From CAWGHZ01 sp963775315 (lineage in GTDB: Bacteria > Pseudomonadota > Alphaproteobacteria > MPNO01 > DASWLB01): DNA of 64,000 nt. Position 1 is the stretch's first letter. Each line of letters opens with the position of its first letter. A program made the position numbers and the translations under genes. Positions 35,547 through 44,213 of the stretch are shown here, piece after piece. The notes beneath the pieces were generated by a model, which saw nothing but the letters and a program-made list of their open reading frames with translations, ran no database searches and was not told where the DNA came from. The stretch spans positions 620,001 through 684,000 of the forward strand of contig CAVZIN010000007.1 of the NCBI GenBank assembly GCA_963775315.1, given 5' to 3'.

Positions 35547-36236
35547 CTATTTTCCCTTCGCGGCGTCGCCGGCCGGTCCCTTGCTTTCGGCTTCATGGGC
35601 GCGGCGCAATATGTCGGTGACGTCTTCGTCGGCGAGCTGGGTGAAGTCGAGATAGAACTGGCCGATTGCGAAGAAATTCTCCGGCGTCTCCAGGCAGACG
35701 AGCTCGTCGGCATCGGGGCGCAGACGCTCGACCGTGTCGGGCGGCGCGACTGGCGTGGCCAGCACGAGCCGCTTCGGTGCGTTGCGCCGCACGGCGTGCA
35801 GTGCGGCACGGATCGTCGCGCCCGTGGCGATGCCGTCATCGACCACGATCGCGCTGCGCCCGGCGATTTTCGGCCGCGGGCGGTCGCCCAGATACGCCTT
35901 GCGCCGCCGCTCGATCTCGGCCAGCTGACGCTCGGTCTCGTCGCGCAGGAAGTTCTTCGGCAGGTCGAGCGCCGCCACCAGCTCTTTGTTCAGGACTGTC
36001 TCGGCATGCTCGCCGTCGACGACGGCGCCGAGGGCCAGCTCGGGCTGAAACGGTGCGCCGATCTTGCGCACGAGTATGAGATCGAGCGGCGCGTTCAGCG
36101 CCTTGGCGACCTCGAACCCGACCGGCACGCCGCCGCGCGGCACGGCAAGCACGAGCGGATCGGCTTCCTTCAGGTGCAGCAGCTTTTGGGCAAGCTGGCG
36201 TCCGGCATCGGCCCGGTCGGTGAAGGGCAGGGTCAT
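35547..36236 (-). CDS. Phosphoribosyltransferase-family protein
   Basis: Protein of 229 residues with a type I phosphoribosyltransferase fold. It has PLVLAVPRGGVPVGFEVAKAL at the start, ILVRKIGAPFQPELALGAV, and the PRPP-binding loop SAIVVDDGIATGAT. The middle LRDETERQLAEIERRRKAY is a typical insertion of this stress-associated group. The exact base used is unknown. It lies in a three-gene run with an alpha/beta hydrolase upstream (4-base gap) and the HslV-like gene downstream (2-base gap), a layout that indicates one operon. Confidence 0.87.
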   Translation of the reverse strand: MTLPFTDRADAGRQLAQKLLHLKEADPLVLAVPRGGVPVGFEVAKALNAPLDLILVRKIGAPFQPELALGAVVDGEHAETVLNKELVAALDLPKNFLRDETERQLAEIERRRKAYLGDRPRPKIAGRSAIVVDDGIATGATIRAALHAVRRNAPKRLVLATPVAPPDTVERLRPDADELVCLETPENFFAIGQFYLDFTQLADEDVTDILRRAHEAESKGPAGDAAKGK

Positions 36237-36240
36237 CCGC

Positions 36241-36891
36241 TCAGCCTCCGAATTGGTCAGCGAACCAGGCTCGGCTCAGCTCGACCACCTGATCCAGGGC
36301 GCCGGGCTCCTCGAACAGATGGGTTGCCCCCGGCACCACGCGCAGCGACTTCTTGCACCGGAGCCGCGCCAGGGCGGCGCGGTTGAGGGCGAGCACTTCG
36401 TCGTCGCTCCCGCCGACGATCAGGAGTGTCGGCGCGGCAACGCGTTCGAGGGCTTCGCCGGCCAGATCGGGCCGCCCGCCCCGCGACACCACGGCCGAAA
36501 CGTCGTGCCGGTCGGCAGCGGCGACCAGGGCCGCGGCCGCGCCGGTGCTCGCTCCGAACAGGCCGAGCAGCAGCTTTTGTGTTGCGCGGCTGGTGCGAAG
36601 CCAATCCATCGCCGCGCCGAGCCGTTCGGCCAGAAGCGGGATGTCGAACACGTTCGCGCGGTCTGCCGCCTCATCCGTCAGGAGCAGATCGAACAGCAGG
36701 GTCGCGATATCGGCCTCGCCCAGGGCGTCCGCGACCTGGTTGTTGCGCGGGCTCAGCCGGCTCGACCCGCTGCCGTGCGCGAACACGACGATGCCGCGCG
36801 CGCCGTGGGGAAGACGCAGCAACCCTTCAAGTCCCAGCGGCGGGATGGTGACGGTACGGGGTTCCAGCTGCGTGCGTTGCGTCGCTGCCAT
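36241..36891 (-). CDS. Small alpha/beta hydrolase (dienelactone-hydrolase-like)
   Basis: Protein of 216 residues with the alpha/beta-hydrolase core. GIVVFAHGSGSSRLSPRNN carries the oxyanion loop, LLGLFGASTGAAAAL has the nucleophile elbow (Ser in GAST), APTLLIVGGSDDEVL brings the Asp, and PGATHLFEEPG the His. The family is often paired with this type of phosphoribosyltransferase, as here. First gene of the minus-strand run 36891-34445. Substrate unknown. Confidence 0.87.
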   Translation of the reverse strand: MAATQRTQLEPRTVTIPPLGLEGLLRLPHGARGIVVFAHGSGSSRLSPRNNQVADALGEADIATLLFDLLLTDEAADRANVFDIPLLAERLGAAMDWLRTSRATQKLLLGLFGASTGAAAALVAAADRHDVSAVVSRGGRPDLAGEALERVAAPTLLIVGGSDDEVLALNRAALARLRCKKSLRVVPGATHLFEEPGALDQVVELSRAWFADQFGG

Positions 36892-37056
36892 CGGGACCTC
36901 CCCTTATGGTCGCGTCTGTTCCGCTCCACTCGCACCAAATATCCCCATCGCCGGTCGCACTCTTTGATGCAGGTCAACCGGTTCGCGGCGTCGTCGTATT
37001 AGCATCTCGATGTTCGCGCGCCCCGCGCGGCTGTGACCACTGAGGAGGAGCGAGCC

Positions 37057-37359
37057 ATGTCGACATTCATGTTGTTGACACGGTTGAACTCCGGTTCGAC
37101 CGAGTCCCCGCGATCCTTCGAGAGTCTCGAGAAGCACACGATGACCCGTGTGCGCCAGGTGTGTCCGAACGTGCAATGGGTCGCGAGCTACGCCGCGCTC
37201 GGGCCTTACGACTATGTCGACGTGTTCCGGGCCGACGACATCGAGATGGCGACGAAGCTGTCCGCCCTGATCCGGTCGACGGCGCACGTCCATACGGAAG
37301 TGTGGCCGGTGATGGAGTGGTCGAGCTTCAAGGAAATGATGCACGAGATCCCCGAATAG
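37057..37359 (+). CDS. GYD domain protein
   Basis: Protein of 100 residues. STFMLLTRLNSG at the start, WVASYAALGPYDYVDVFRADD with the GxYD core in the middle, and AHVHTEVWPVMEW are features of the GYD family, small ferredoxin-like-fold proteins of unknown role. A strong GAGGAGGAG precedes ATG 37057. It is divergent from the hydrolase operon and followed 12 bases later by a BON-domain gene. Confidence 0.85.
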   Translation: MSTFMLLTRLNSGSTESPRSFESLEKHTMTRVRQVCPNVQWVASYAALGPYDYVDVFRADDIEMATKLSALIRSTAHVHTEVWPVMEWSSFKEMMHEIPE

Positions 37360-37371
37360 CGGGCCAAGGAA

Positions 37372-38097
37372 ATGGCCTCGTCGGAAGACATTCTCGAGCG
37401 CGTACGGCATGAGCTGAAGAGCGAACGGCGCCTCGATCTGCATCATTCGCCGATCGAAGCACGCATCGAGCACGGGCTGCTGACGCTCGAGGGTGAAGTC
37501 GCCGACATCGCGGCGAAGAAGCTCACCCTCGAGCGGGTTGCCGCTCTGCCGGGAGTCACGGGCATTGTCGACCGCCTGCACGTCCGGCCCGCCTCGCCCA
37601 TGGAGGATGGCGAAATCCGCGATGCGTTGCGGAACGCCCTTCTCCAGGAACCGGCCTTCGCCGATATCGCCCTCTATGAGGAGGTGAAGGGCGAATGGCT
37701 GGCAGTGCGCCTCCCGGCGGAAGGAGCGGCCGGCGAGATTCGGGCGAGCGTCGCGGACGGAGTCGTGACGCTCGCGGGGGACGTTTCCGGGCTGGTGCTC
37801 AAGCGCCTCGCGGGTGTGCTCGCCTGGTGGATCCCAGGCAGCCGGGATGTGGTCAACGGGATCGCCGTCACCCCGCCGGAAGAGGACAATGACGACGAGA
37901 TCACCGAGGCGGTGCGGATCGCGCTGGAGAAGGACCCGTTCGTCAACGCCTCTCAAATTCGCGTGCGAACCCGGGATTCCCAGGTCACGCTCGATGGTTT
38001 CGTCCCCTCGGAAGCCGAGCGCGAGATGGCGGAGTTTGACGCCTGGTACGTTTTCGCCGTCGACAAGGTGATCAACCGAATCGCCGTGCCGAAGTGA
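37372..38097 (+). CDS. BON-domain protein, three modules
   Basis: Protein of 241 residues with BON-type repeats: residues 1-70 (IEARIEHGLLTLEGEV, ALPGVTGIVDRL), a middle module (GEIRASVADGVVTLAGDVSG, IPGSRDVVNGI) and a C-terminal module (DEITEAVRIALEKDPFV, VTLDGFVPSEAEREMAEFDAWY, VINRIAV). BON domains bind phospholipid or ligands, usually in the periplasm, but no signal peptide is seen, so this one is probably cytoplasmic. Likely co-transcribed with the GYD gene. Confidence 0.85.
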   Translation: MASSEDILERVRHELKSERRLDLHHSPIEARIEHGLLTLEGEVADIAAKKLTLERVAALPGVTGIVDRLHVRPASPMEDGEIRDALRNALLQEPAFADIALYEEVKGEWLAVRLPAEGAAGEIRASVADGVVTLAGDVSGLVLKRLAGVLAWWIPGSRDVVNGIAVTPPEEDNDDEITEAVRIALEKDPFVNASQIRVRTRDSQVTLDGFVPSEAEREMAEFDAWYVFAVDKVINRIAVPK

Positions 38098-38122
38098 TGC
38101 GGCAGTTCGGGCGTGCAGCGCC

Positions 38123-39019
38123 TTAAACCTTGGCGCGCGCCAGGCACTCGCGCTCGCGTCCCCGGATCACGCGGCGTCCGGTGAGCGGCTCGCGCGACTC
38201 GGTGACGACCGTCCGTTGTCCCTCCGAGCCCGAGTCGCGCGAAAAATAGATCACCACCCAATCATGCGTACGCCCCAGCTCGTGCGCGCGCGCCGTGTTG
38301 GAGAACAAGGCCGTGAAGTGCCATTCGCCCCGCGCGGTGTGCAGGATGGGCAGCCAGGCCTCGCCGGAGGGGTTGAAACGCCGCGGCGCGATCGTCGGCA
38401 GATCGCCGCGCACCGACCGTTCGCGATATTCGCGGTCCACATCGAGCAGCACCTCCGCAGGAGGCTCCATCGCGCGCACGCGGCGGACGCGCCGCGTGCG
38501 CGCGAGAATCCCCGCCAGAGCTGCTCGAACCATCGCCGCGCGTCGCGGCCCGATGCCGGGAACGGCTTCGAGGCGTCCGTCATGCGCCGCGGTCTCGAGC
38601 GCTTCCAGAGAGTCGATGTCGAGATGCTCGTGGATGCGGCGGGCAAGCTCCGGGCCAAGCCCGGGTACGGTCTGGAAAAGCAGCTCGGGGGAGACGGCGC
38701 CGCGCAGCCGGTCGAGCTGTGCCCAGCGTCCGGTGCGAGCCATCTGCGCGATCGCTGCGGCGAGCGACGGACCGATGCCCGGCAGCGCATCGAGCCCTTC
38801 GATGCCTTCGCGCTCGAACAGCGAGCCGATGTCATCCTCCAGGCCAGCGACGGTTTCGGCGGCGCGGCGATAAGCCTGAACCCGGAATGGGTTCGCCCTC
38901 TGCCGCTCGAGGAGGTTCGCCGCCTCGCGCAGCCGCTCGGCGATTTGCCGGTTAAGCGACGCCGGCTCTGCGCTGGCTGCTAGCGTGCCCTCGTCCTGAA
39001 GGCGCTGGGTCGTGACCAT
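38123..39019 (-). CDS. Helix-hairpin-helix DNA-binding protein with unassigned C-terminal domain
   Basis: Protein of about 298 residues from ATG 39019. The N-terminal half copies the front part of PolX: LRQRANPFRVQAYRRAAETV-like helices followed by three helix-hairpin-helix motifs (LPGIGPSLAAAI, VPGLGPELARRI, VPGIGPRRAAMV). There is no polymerase or PHP domain. The C-terminal 120 residues (LLDVDREYRERS, GEAWLPILHTARGEWHFTALFSNT, HDWVVIYFSRD) form a conserved-looking module I do not recognise. It may tether another factor to damaged DNA. An ATG at 39052 is an alternative start. Confidence 0.75.
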   Translation of the reverse strand: MVTTQRLQDEGTLAASAEPASLNRQIAERLREAANLLERQRANPFRVQAYRRAAETVAGLEDDIGSLFEREGIEGLDALPGIGPSLAAAIAQMARTGRWAQLDRLRGAVSPELLFQTVPGLGPELARRIHEHLDIDSLEALETAAHDGRLEAVPGIGPRRAAMVRAALAGILARTRRVRRVRAMEPPAEVLLDVDREYRERSVRGDLPTIAPRRFNPSGEAWLPILHTARGEWHFTALFSNTARAHELGRTHDWVVIYFSRDSGSEGQRTVVTESREPLTGRRVIRGRERECLARAKV

Positions 39020-39146
39020 GGGCGGCGATTCCTGCACCGCCCAATACAGCATCGATATCTCGCGCACGTTGATTTGCCTCAAGAACGCTGCCCGCGCCTT
39101 GAAGCACTCTCACGCGACCTTCCGACATCGCGTCCAGGAGGCGGCC

Positions 39147-39398
39147 ATGAAAGCACGGAAGCCGATTCAATCGAGGCGCCCACGGAGAGCCCGCAAGATG
39201 GCGCGGCGGCCGGAAGTGGCGGAGCCAGCTCCGGCGATTCCGGCCGATGAGGAACGGATGTTCGAAGAACCGGCGCAACCGATTCCCGAGGCCGTTGTGC
39301 CCGTCGAGGAGCCGACCAAGCCGCACCGGCGCGAGGACCATCCGGAGGTCTGCGGCGAGCCGAACGAACCGGACGAAGACGCATCGGACCTGCACTGA
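39147..39398 (+). CDS. Small basic-then-acidic protein, Pro/Glu-rich
   Basis: Predicted 83-residue protein with CAGGAGG six bases before ATG 39147. Residues 1-23 are strongly basic (MKARKPIQSRRPRRARKMAR); the rest is Pro/Glu-rich and acidic with no hydrophobic core, so it is probably disordered. No family is recognised. It lies between the HhH gene and the sulfite dehydrogenase operon. Confidence 0.55.
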   Translation: MKARKPIQSRRPRRARKMARRPEVAEPAPAIPADEERMFEEPAQPIPEAVVPVEEPTKPHRREDHPEVCGEPNEPDEDASDLH

Positions 39399-39490
39399 AC
39401 GCGAGTCGGTCGGCCAGGCGCGCTCACAACTCGGAAACAGCGCCGCGTTCACGACGGAAGCCCTTTCGCGGGCGCGCGCCGGCAGCGCCT

Positions 39491-39772
39491 TCAGCCGCCG
39501 TAGTTCTTCGCAAGGTATTCGACGATCACTGGCACATCCTTCTGCTCGATCGGTGCGCCGAAGGCGGCCATCATTTTCTTGATCGTCGCCTCCCACTTGG
39601 CCTTGTCGAGGAAGGGCGAGTTCATCTGGATGTAGGCGAGCGAGTGGCATCCCCCACAATTGCCCTCCACCTCCGCCTTTCCAGGCGCATCCTTCAGAAC
39701 GATCGCGTTGTCCTGCGCGAAGGCGGAAACGGGTGCCATCGCCAGCAGCCCGATCACGAGAATCTGCTTCAT
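39491..39772 (-). CDS. sorB: c-type cytochrome, SorB-like subunit of sulfite dehydrogenase
   Basis: Protein of 93 residues with a signal peptide (MKQILVIGLLAMAPVSAFA) and one heme-binding motif in GNCGGCHSLAYIQMNS; the C-terminal helix is VPVIVEYLAKNYGG. Its start is ten bases after the stop of the molybdopterin sulfite oxidase gene, the usual sorAB order. It would pass electrons from the molybdenum subunit to the respiratory chain in the periplasm. Confidence 0.87.
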   Translation of the reverse strand: MKQILVIGLLAMAPVSAFAQDNAIVLKDAPGKAEVEGNCGGCHSLAYIQMNSPFLDKAKWEATIKKMMAAFGAPIEQKDVPVIVEYLAKNYGG

Positions 39773-39782
39773 GGCCCTCTCC

Positions 39783-41075
39783 TCAGGCGGCGATCAGTTC
39801 GACGCGCTGCACTACATTGTTATGGTAGCCGGCCGGGTTGAAGTTGAGTTCCAGCGTTTGTGAGGCGCCGATCCGATTGGTCGCCTTGGCCGTCACGGTA
39901 TAGGTCCCAGCCCGCGACGGCGTGAACCGGTAGCTCCATGGACGGAAAGAGAATCGCCCGAGGTCCTGTCCCAGGGTTGCATCGCGCCAGGAACGTCCGC
40001 CGTCGACCGATACTTCGACGGTGCCGATGCCGTAGCCGCCGTCCCAGGCGAAGCCTTTCACCTCGACCGGTTGGCCCTTCCGCACGTTCTCGCCACTTTG
40101 GTGATTCGTAATCAGCGAGTTGACCACCATTTCGGTAATCGGCGTGTTGGTCGCCGTCTCCTGCGAGGAGAACCGGTCCACGATCGGGAACTTGCCGATG
40201 GGGATGCGGTAGGCCGGGTTCATCCAGAACCCGCCCTGCGGCTTCGAAAGGACGCTGACCGTGACGACGTGCTTCATCCAGTAGGTCGCCGTCCAGCCCG
40301 GCACGATGAGGCGCGCCGGGAAGCCGTTGAAATGCGGAAGCGGCTGACCATTCATCTCGTAGGCAATGATCGAATTTTCATCGAGCGCCTTCCACACCGG
40401 GATGCTCTTGATGAAGTCGGGCGTCTTGTCGAGAACAGGACCATCCGCGCCGTTGAATGCGACTTCGATCGCCTCCTTCTTGACCCCCGCCTTGGCGAGC
40501 AGGTCCTTGAGCCGCACACCCTTCCAGCGCGCATTGCCCATGGCGCCGTAGCCCCACTCCACGCCTTGCACGTGGGGCTGAGAGAGGCCGCGGCGGTTGC
40601 CCGAACACTGGCACACCGCGACCAGCTCGACGGGCTCGAAGCCGCCTTTCAGCGCCGCCATGTCGTACTGGACTGGATGTTCGGCCGCATCGCCGCCGAT
40701 GGACAGCTTCCATTCCGAGAGCGTCACCTCCGGGATGTCGGCGAGGTGATAGCGGACGAAGAATGCGTCGTTCGGGGTGATCGTGTCGGTGAAATAGGAC
40801 ACGGGCGTCTCGTAATTCGGCGGCATGTCCGAAAGACGTATCAACTTCTTCTTGCCCGGCAGGGCAGCGAGGGTCGCCTCCGCGCGGGTCCCAGCTGGCA
40901 CGCCGGGCGCCACCGGTGCGCCGGCGGCAAGCGCGTGTCTCGTGAAGGGGAAAGAGGTCGCAAGAACGCCGGCCGTAGCCAGCCCGGCCCCTCGCAGGAA
41001 CGTCCGACGGTTCCAGCCTTCGTTTCGCGAAACTCCATATCGCGAGCCGTTGAACGAGTCGTCCAGCTTGCCCAT
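39783..41075 (-). CDS. sorA: Molybdopterin-dependent sulfite dehydrogenase, SorA-like
   Basis: Protein of 430 residues with a Tat signal (WNRRTFLRGAGLATAGVLA). The sulfite-oxidase molybdopterin domain has VELVAVCQCSGNRRGL (the Cys ligand to Mo) and PHFNGFPARLIVPGWTATYW. The C-terminal dimerisation domain has GTVEVSVDGGRSWRDA. It oxidises sulfite to sulfate in the periplasm, with the adjacent cytochrome as partner. It fits with degradation of organosulfur compounds by the luciferase-like monooxygenases in the window, but no direct link is seen. Confidence 0.92.
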   Translation of the reverse strand: MGKLDDSFNGSRYGVSRNEGWNRRTFLRGAGLATAGVLATSFPFTRHALAAGAPVAPGVPAGTRAEATLAALPGKKKLIRLSDMPPNYETPVSYFTDTITPNDAFFVRYHLADIPEVTLSEWKLSIGGDAAEHPVQYDMAALKGGFEPVELVAVCQCSGNRRGLSQPHVQGVEWGYGAMGNARWKGVRLKDLLAKAGVKKEAIEVAFNGADGPVLDKTPDFIKSIPVWKALDENSIIAYEMNGQPLPHFNGFPARLIVPGWTATYWMKHVVTVSVLSKPQGGFWMNPAYRIPIGKFPIVDRFSSQETATNTPITEMVVNSLITNHQSGENVRKGQPVEVKGFAWDGGYGIGTVEVSVDGGRSWRDATLGQDLGRFSFRPWSYRFTPSRAGTYTVTAKATNRIGASQTLELNFNPAGYHNNVVQRVELIAA

Positions 41076-41244
41076 GAGAACCCCCTCGATGCCCGGATGG
41101 GAGCATTAAGACGCACGAAAGCGAGGCGCGTTTTGATCTAGATCAATCGCAGCCTCTCGGCGAAGATCGCGGGCGATCGGCCTGCGATCGAGCGCCGCGT
41201 GACATTTCCGGACCCATTGTCACACGGATTGGATCGCCCGCACA

Positions 41245-41688
41245 TCACTCCGAGGGCGCGAGGCGCGGCCACAGATCCCGGAGCTCGGCCGGGAACATGT
41301 TGATCACCTTCGCGATCTCGCCAGGATCGACATGGTCCCACAACACCTCGAAGACCGCTCGGGCGGCCTCCTCGGCATCGATGTCGGTCCGGCCGCCGAG
41401 CTCCTTTGTCAAATGCGCGATGAAGGCGTCTTTGTGGCGTTCGCGCGTCCGGCTCCGCTCCATGCGCCAGCCCTCGTAATAGAGGCCGCGGATCAGCATC
41501 GGAAGCTGCGCGCCGAGGTGCACGGCGTTGTCCGGACCGATCCGGTCGCGCAACGCATGCAACGTTGCGCGCAGCGCGAAATAGGCGACATGGCGGTCGT
41601 CGGTGACCAGCTTGTCCATCAGCGACTTGAGCCAGAGGTTCGTTTCCTGAACCGTCCGGTCGAACACATCCAATCCCGTGGTGCTCAT
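41245..41688 (-). CDS. DUF2267 domain protein
   Basis: Protein of 147 residues with DUF2267 features: FDRTVQETNLWLKSLMDKL, AYFALRATLHALRDRIGPDNAVHLGAQLPMLIRGLYYEGW and a C-terminal FEVLWDHVDPGEIAKVINMFPAELRDLWP. All-helical, function unknown; the family turns up in stress-related clusters together with BON proteins and RtcB. It is on the same strand as sorA and rtcB. Confidence 0.88.
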   Translation of the reverse strand: MSTTGLDVFDRTVQETNLWLKSLMDKLVTDDRHVAYFALRATLHALRDRIGPDNAVHLGAQLPMLIRGLYYEGWRMERSRTRERHKDAFIAHLTKELGGRTDIDAEEAARAVFEVLWDHVDPGEIAKVINMFPAELRDLWPRLAPSE

Positions 41689-41836
41689 GGCGTCTCCTCC
41701 TGTTCGGCGACTACTCGATGCTGCAGCGTTGGCACTTCCTGGCCGTTAGCGCCGCGCCACGATGCGCGGCGGGTGTCTCGGCGGTGCGACGGGGCGCGGG
41801 CGCGGCCCGCACCGGTCGGAGGGCATGGGCGGCCCG

Positions 41837-43267
41837 TCAACCCTTGATGACGATGCGCGGCTTGAGCCGCGCAATGCGGCGGGCGAGGCCGGCATGCTCG
41901 GTCGCCGCGACCACCGCGGCCACGTCCTTGTAGGCGCCAGGCGCCTCCTCGGCGACGCCGCGCATCGACGGGCTGCGCACGACGATGCCGCGCCCGCGCA
42001 GTTCGTCGACCAGCGCACGGCCGGTCCAGTGTCGGAGCGCCTCGTGGCGGCTCATGGCCCGCCCGGCGCCATGGCAGGCCGAGGAAAGGGAAAGCGCTTC
42101 ACCGGACGCCATTCCGGTCAGCACCCACGATTCCGTGCCCATCGAGCCGCCGACCAGAACCGGCTGGCCGGTTTCGCGCAGCGCCGGGGGGATGTCCGGA
42201 TGGCCCGGACCGAACGCGCGGGTCGCGCCCTTGCGGTGCACGTAGAGTTGGCGCGCGACGCCCGCGATCTCGTGCTCCTCCAGCTTGCAGGTGTTGTGCG
42301 ACACGTCGAACAGGAGATCGAGCGTCGCCCGCGGCAGGCGCCTTGCAAATACGTCACGCACCAACTGCGTCAGGATCTGGCGGTTGGCCAGCGCGCAGTT
42401 GATGGCGGCCCGCATGGCGCCGAGATAGCGCTCGCCGATGTCGGAGCGGATCGGTGCGCAGGCGAGCTCGCGGTCCGGCAAATGGATGCCGTGGAGCGGC
42501 GCGCCGAGCACCATGTCGCGCAGGAACTCGGTGCCGATCTGATGGCCGAGCCCGCGTGAGCCGCAATGGATCGTGACGACCGCCTCGCCGGTTGCGAGTC
42601 CGTAGGTCCGCGCGGCCGTCGCGTCGAAGATTTCCCCGACCTCCTGCACCTCGAGATAGTGGTTGCCGGAGCCAAGCGTGCCCATCTCGTCCTGCTGGCG
42701 GCGCTTGGCGCGGTCCGAGACGAAGCCGGCCACCGCGCCCGTCATGCAGCCCTGCTCCTCGATCCGAGCCAAATCCTCGGCCCGACCCCAGCCGCGCGCG
42801 ACGGCCCAGGCGGCCCCGCCCGCCAGCATCGCGTCCATCTCGACCGCATCCAGATGGATCTTGCCCTCGCTGCCGACGCCGGCCGGAATGCTGCGCGCCA
42901 AGTCGGAGGCCAGCACGTCCTGGAGCGCGTCGATCTCCGCGATCGCGAGGCCGGTGGTCAGCGTGCGCACGCCGCACGAGACGTCGAACCCGACGCCGCC
43001 TGCCGAGACCACCCCGCCCTGGTCCGCGTCGAACGCCGCAACGCCGCCGATGGGGAAGCCATAGCCCCAATGGGCGTCGGGCATGACGTACGCGGCGCCG
43101 ACAATTCCCGGCAGGCAGGCGACGTTCGTTGCCTGCTCGCGCACCTTCTCGTCCATCGCGCCGACCAGCGCCTCGCTGGCATAAATTACGACAGGAACGC
43201 GCATCGGCCCCGCCGGCGCGATGCGCCAGGCGCAGTCGGACAGGCGTTCGATGTCGGCGAGGTCCAT
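41837..43267 (-). CDS. rtcB: RNA-splicing ligase RtcB
   Basis: Protein of 476 residues. RtcB joins RNA 3'-phosphate or 2',3'-cyclic phosphate ends to 5'-OH ends with GTP. The active-site series is complete: MPDAHWGYGFPIGG, GVGFDVSCGVRTL (metal Cys), GTLGSGNHYLEVQ, TIHCGSRGLGHQIG, HNTCKLEEH and SSACHGAGRAMSR, the last containing the guanylylated His. An archease gene lies on the same strand 7 kb away. No RtcA or RtcR-type sigma-54 regulator is visible, so control differs from the classical rtc operon. Confidence 0.93.
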   Translation of the reverse strand: MDLADIERLSDCAWRIAPAGPMRVPVVIYASEALVGAMDEKVREQATNVACLPGIVGAAYVMPDAHWGYGFPIGGVAAFDADQGGVVSAGGVGFDVSCGVRTLTTGLAIAEIDALQDVLASDLARSIPAGVGSEGKIHLDAVEMDAMLAGGAAWAVARGWGRAEDLARIEEQGCMTGAVAGFVSDRAKRRQQDEMGTLGSGNHYLEVQEVGEIFDATAARTYGLATGEAVVTIHCGSRGLGHQIGTEFLRDMVLGAPLHGIHLPDRELACAPIRSDIGERYLGAMRAAINCALANRQILTQLVRDVFARRLPRATLDLLFDVSHNTCKLEEHEIAGVARQLYVHRKGATRAFGPGHPDIPPALRETGQPVLVGGSMGTESWVLTGMASGEALSLSSACHGAGRAMSRHEALRHWTGRALVDELRGRGIVVRSPSMRGVAEEAPGAYKDVAAVVAATEHAGLARRIARLKPRIVIKG

Positions 43268-43396
43268 GCGTGTTCCGGCGGGTCGAGTATCCCTCGGTGC
43301 CGACTATGTCCGTCCCCACCGCCTTCGTCGTTGATGCAAATCAACGCGACCCCCGCGCGGTCGACCCTCTGTCGAGTCCAGCCGAAGCGAAGGGGC

Positions 43397-43588
43397 CTAG
43401 GGCGCGAGCTTGGATCCTTCCGGCCCGTCCGCGGAGCCGTCAAGCTCGGTCAGTCTTGACTCGGCCTCGGCCAACAGGCCGCCGATGATCCTCCGCTTTT
43501 CGCCGTCCGCTTCGGTCGCGAGGAGTTCCCTGTAGCGCGCGACGTTGAGACGGATGATGAAGGCATCGCCCATGGGACCTGGGACCAT
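43397..43588 (-). CDS. Small conserved-type protein (63 aa)
   Basis: ATG 43588 is preceded by AGGAGGG with seven bases spacing. The 63-residue product (MGDAFIIRLNVARYRELLATEADGEKRR-type start, then IIGGLLAEAESRLTEL) has the two-helix pattern 'LxxxxYRxLLxTExDxxKRxxIxxLLAEAExxL' common in small alphaproteobacterial proteins of unknown function. It could be a regulatory or oligomerising peptide. Confidence 0.65.
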   Translation of the reverse strand: MVPGPMGDAFIIRLNVARYRELLATEADGEKRRIIGGLLAEAESRLTELDGSADGPEGSKLAP

Positions 43589-43869
43589 CGATGGCCCTCC
43601 TGACTGGTGCTTGCCACTGTCCTTGCGCGCCGAACCGGTTGCGCGCCGCTGCGAAGGGTGTTCCACCCCGCCTGTGTCGCTCCGCTGGTGGCTCAAGCGG
43701 GACACGAATTGATCTTAGCGCATCCGTCGCGGGCGGCGTCAGCTACTGCGCGAAAATCTTGTGGATAAGCGATTTGCCGGACGTCGCGACGCGCCAGCCG
43801 TTGACGAAGATCAAATGCATGGCTTCCCCCGGCGATAGGCTCTGCCCAACCCAGGTAGGGAGCACGGGA

Positions 43870-44106
43870 ATGTCGCATTCGCAGGACAGCGCGTCCGACG
43901 ACACTTACAGGTTCCGGTTCTTCCGCATTCTTGTGAACGACGTCGGCCGTTCCTATCCCTCGACGATCGACACGATCCATATACGCCGGGCACGAGACGA
44001 GTATCGCGCGCGGCTTGCGGCACTGCGCCGCTTCGAGCGGAAGCACAATGTGCGGGCCTGGCATCATCTCGCCCATGGCTGCGAGCGTGACAGGGCAGAA
44101 GCCTGA
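43870..44106 (+). CDS. Small basic protein (78 aa), unknown function
   Basis: Predicted protein of 78 residues starting MSHSQDSASDDTYRFRFFRIL at ATG 43870, with a GGGAG about ten bases upstream. It is rich in Arg and aromatic residues, contains IRRARDEYRARLAALRRFER and ends WHHLAHGCERDRAEA. The pattern recalls small alphaproteobacterial proteins that begin YRFRFFR. Lies just upstream of the IS remnant; no function is known. Confidence 0.5.
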   Translation: MSHSQDSASDDTYRFRFFRILVNDVGRSYPSTIDTIHIRRARDEYRARLAALRRFERKHNVRAWHHLAHGCERDRAEA

Positions 44107-44213
44107 TAGTCTCTCGCGGGAGAACGCAGACGTCTTGCCGATCGCGCGACCGTCATGCGCGGATCGGCGATCCAAATGACGCCGAACGTCATGTTGGCAC
44201 CCATCATCCCCGC

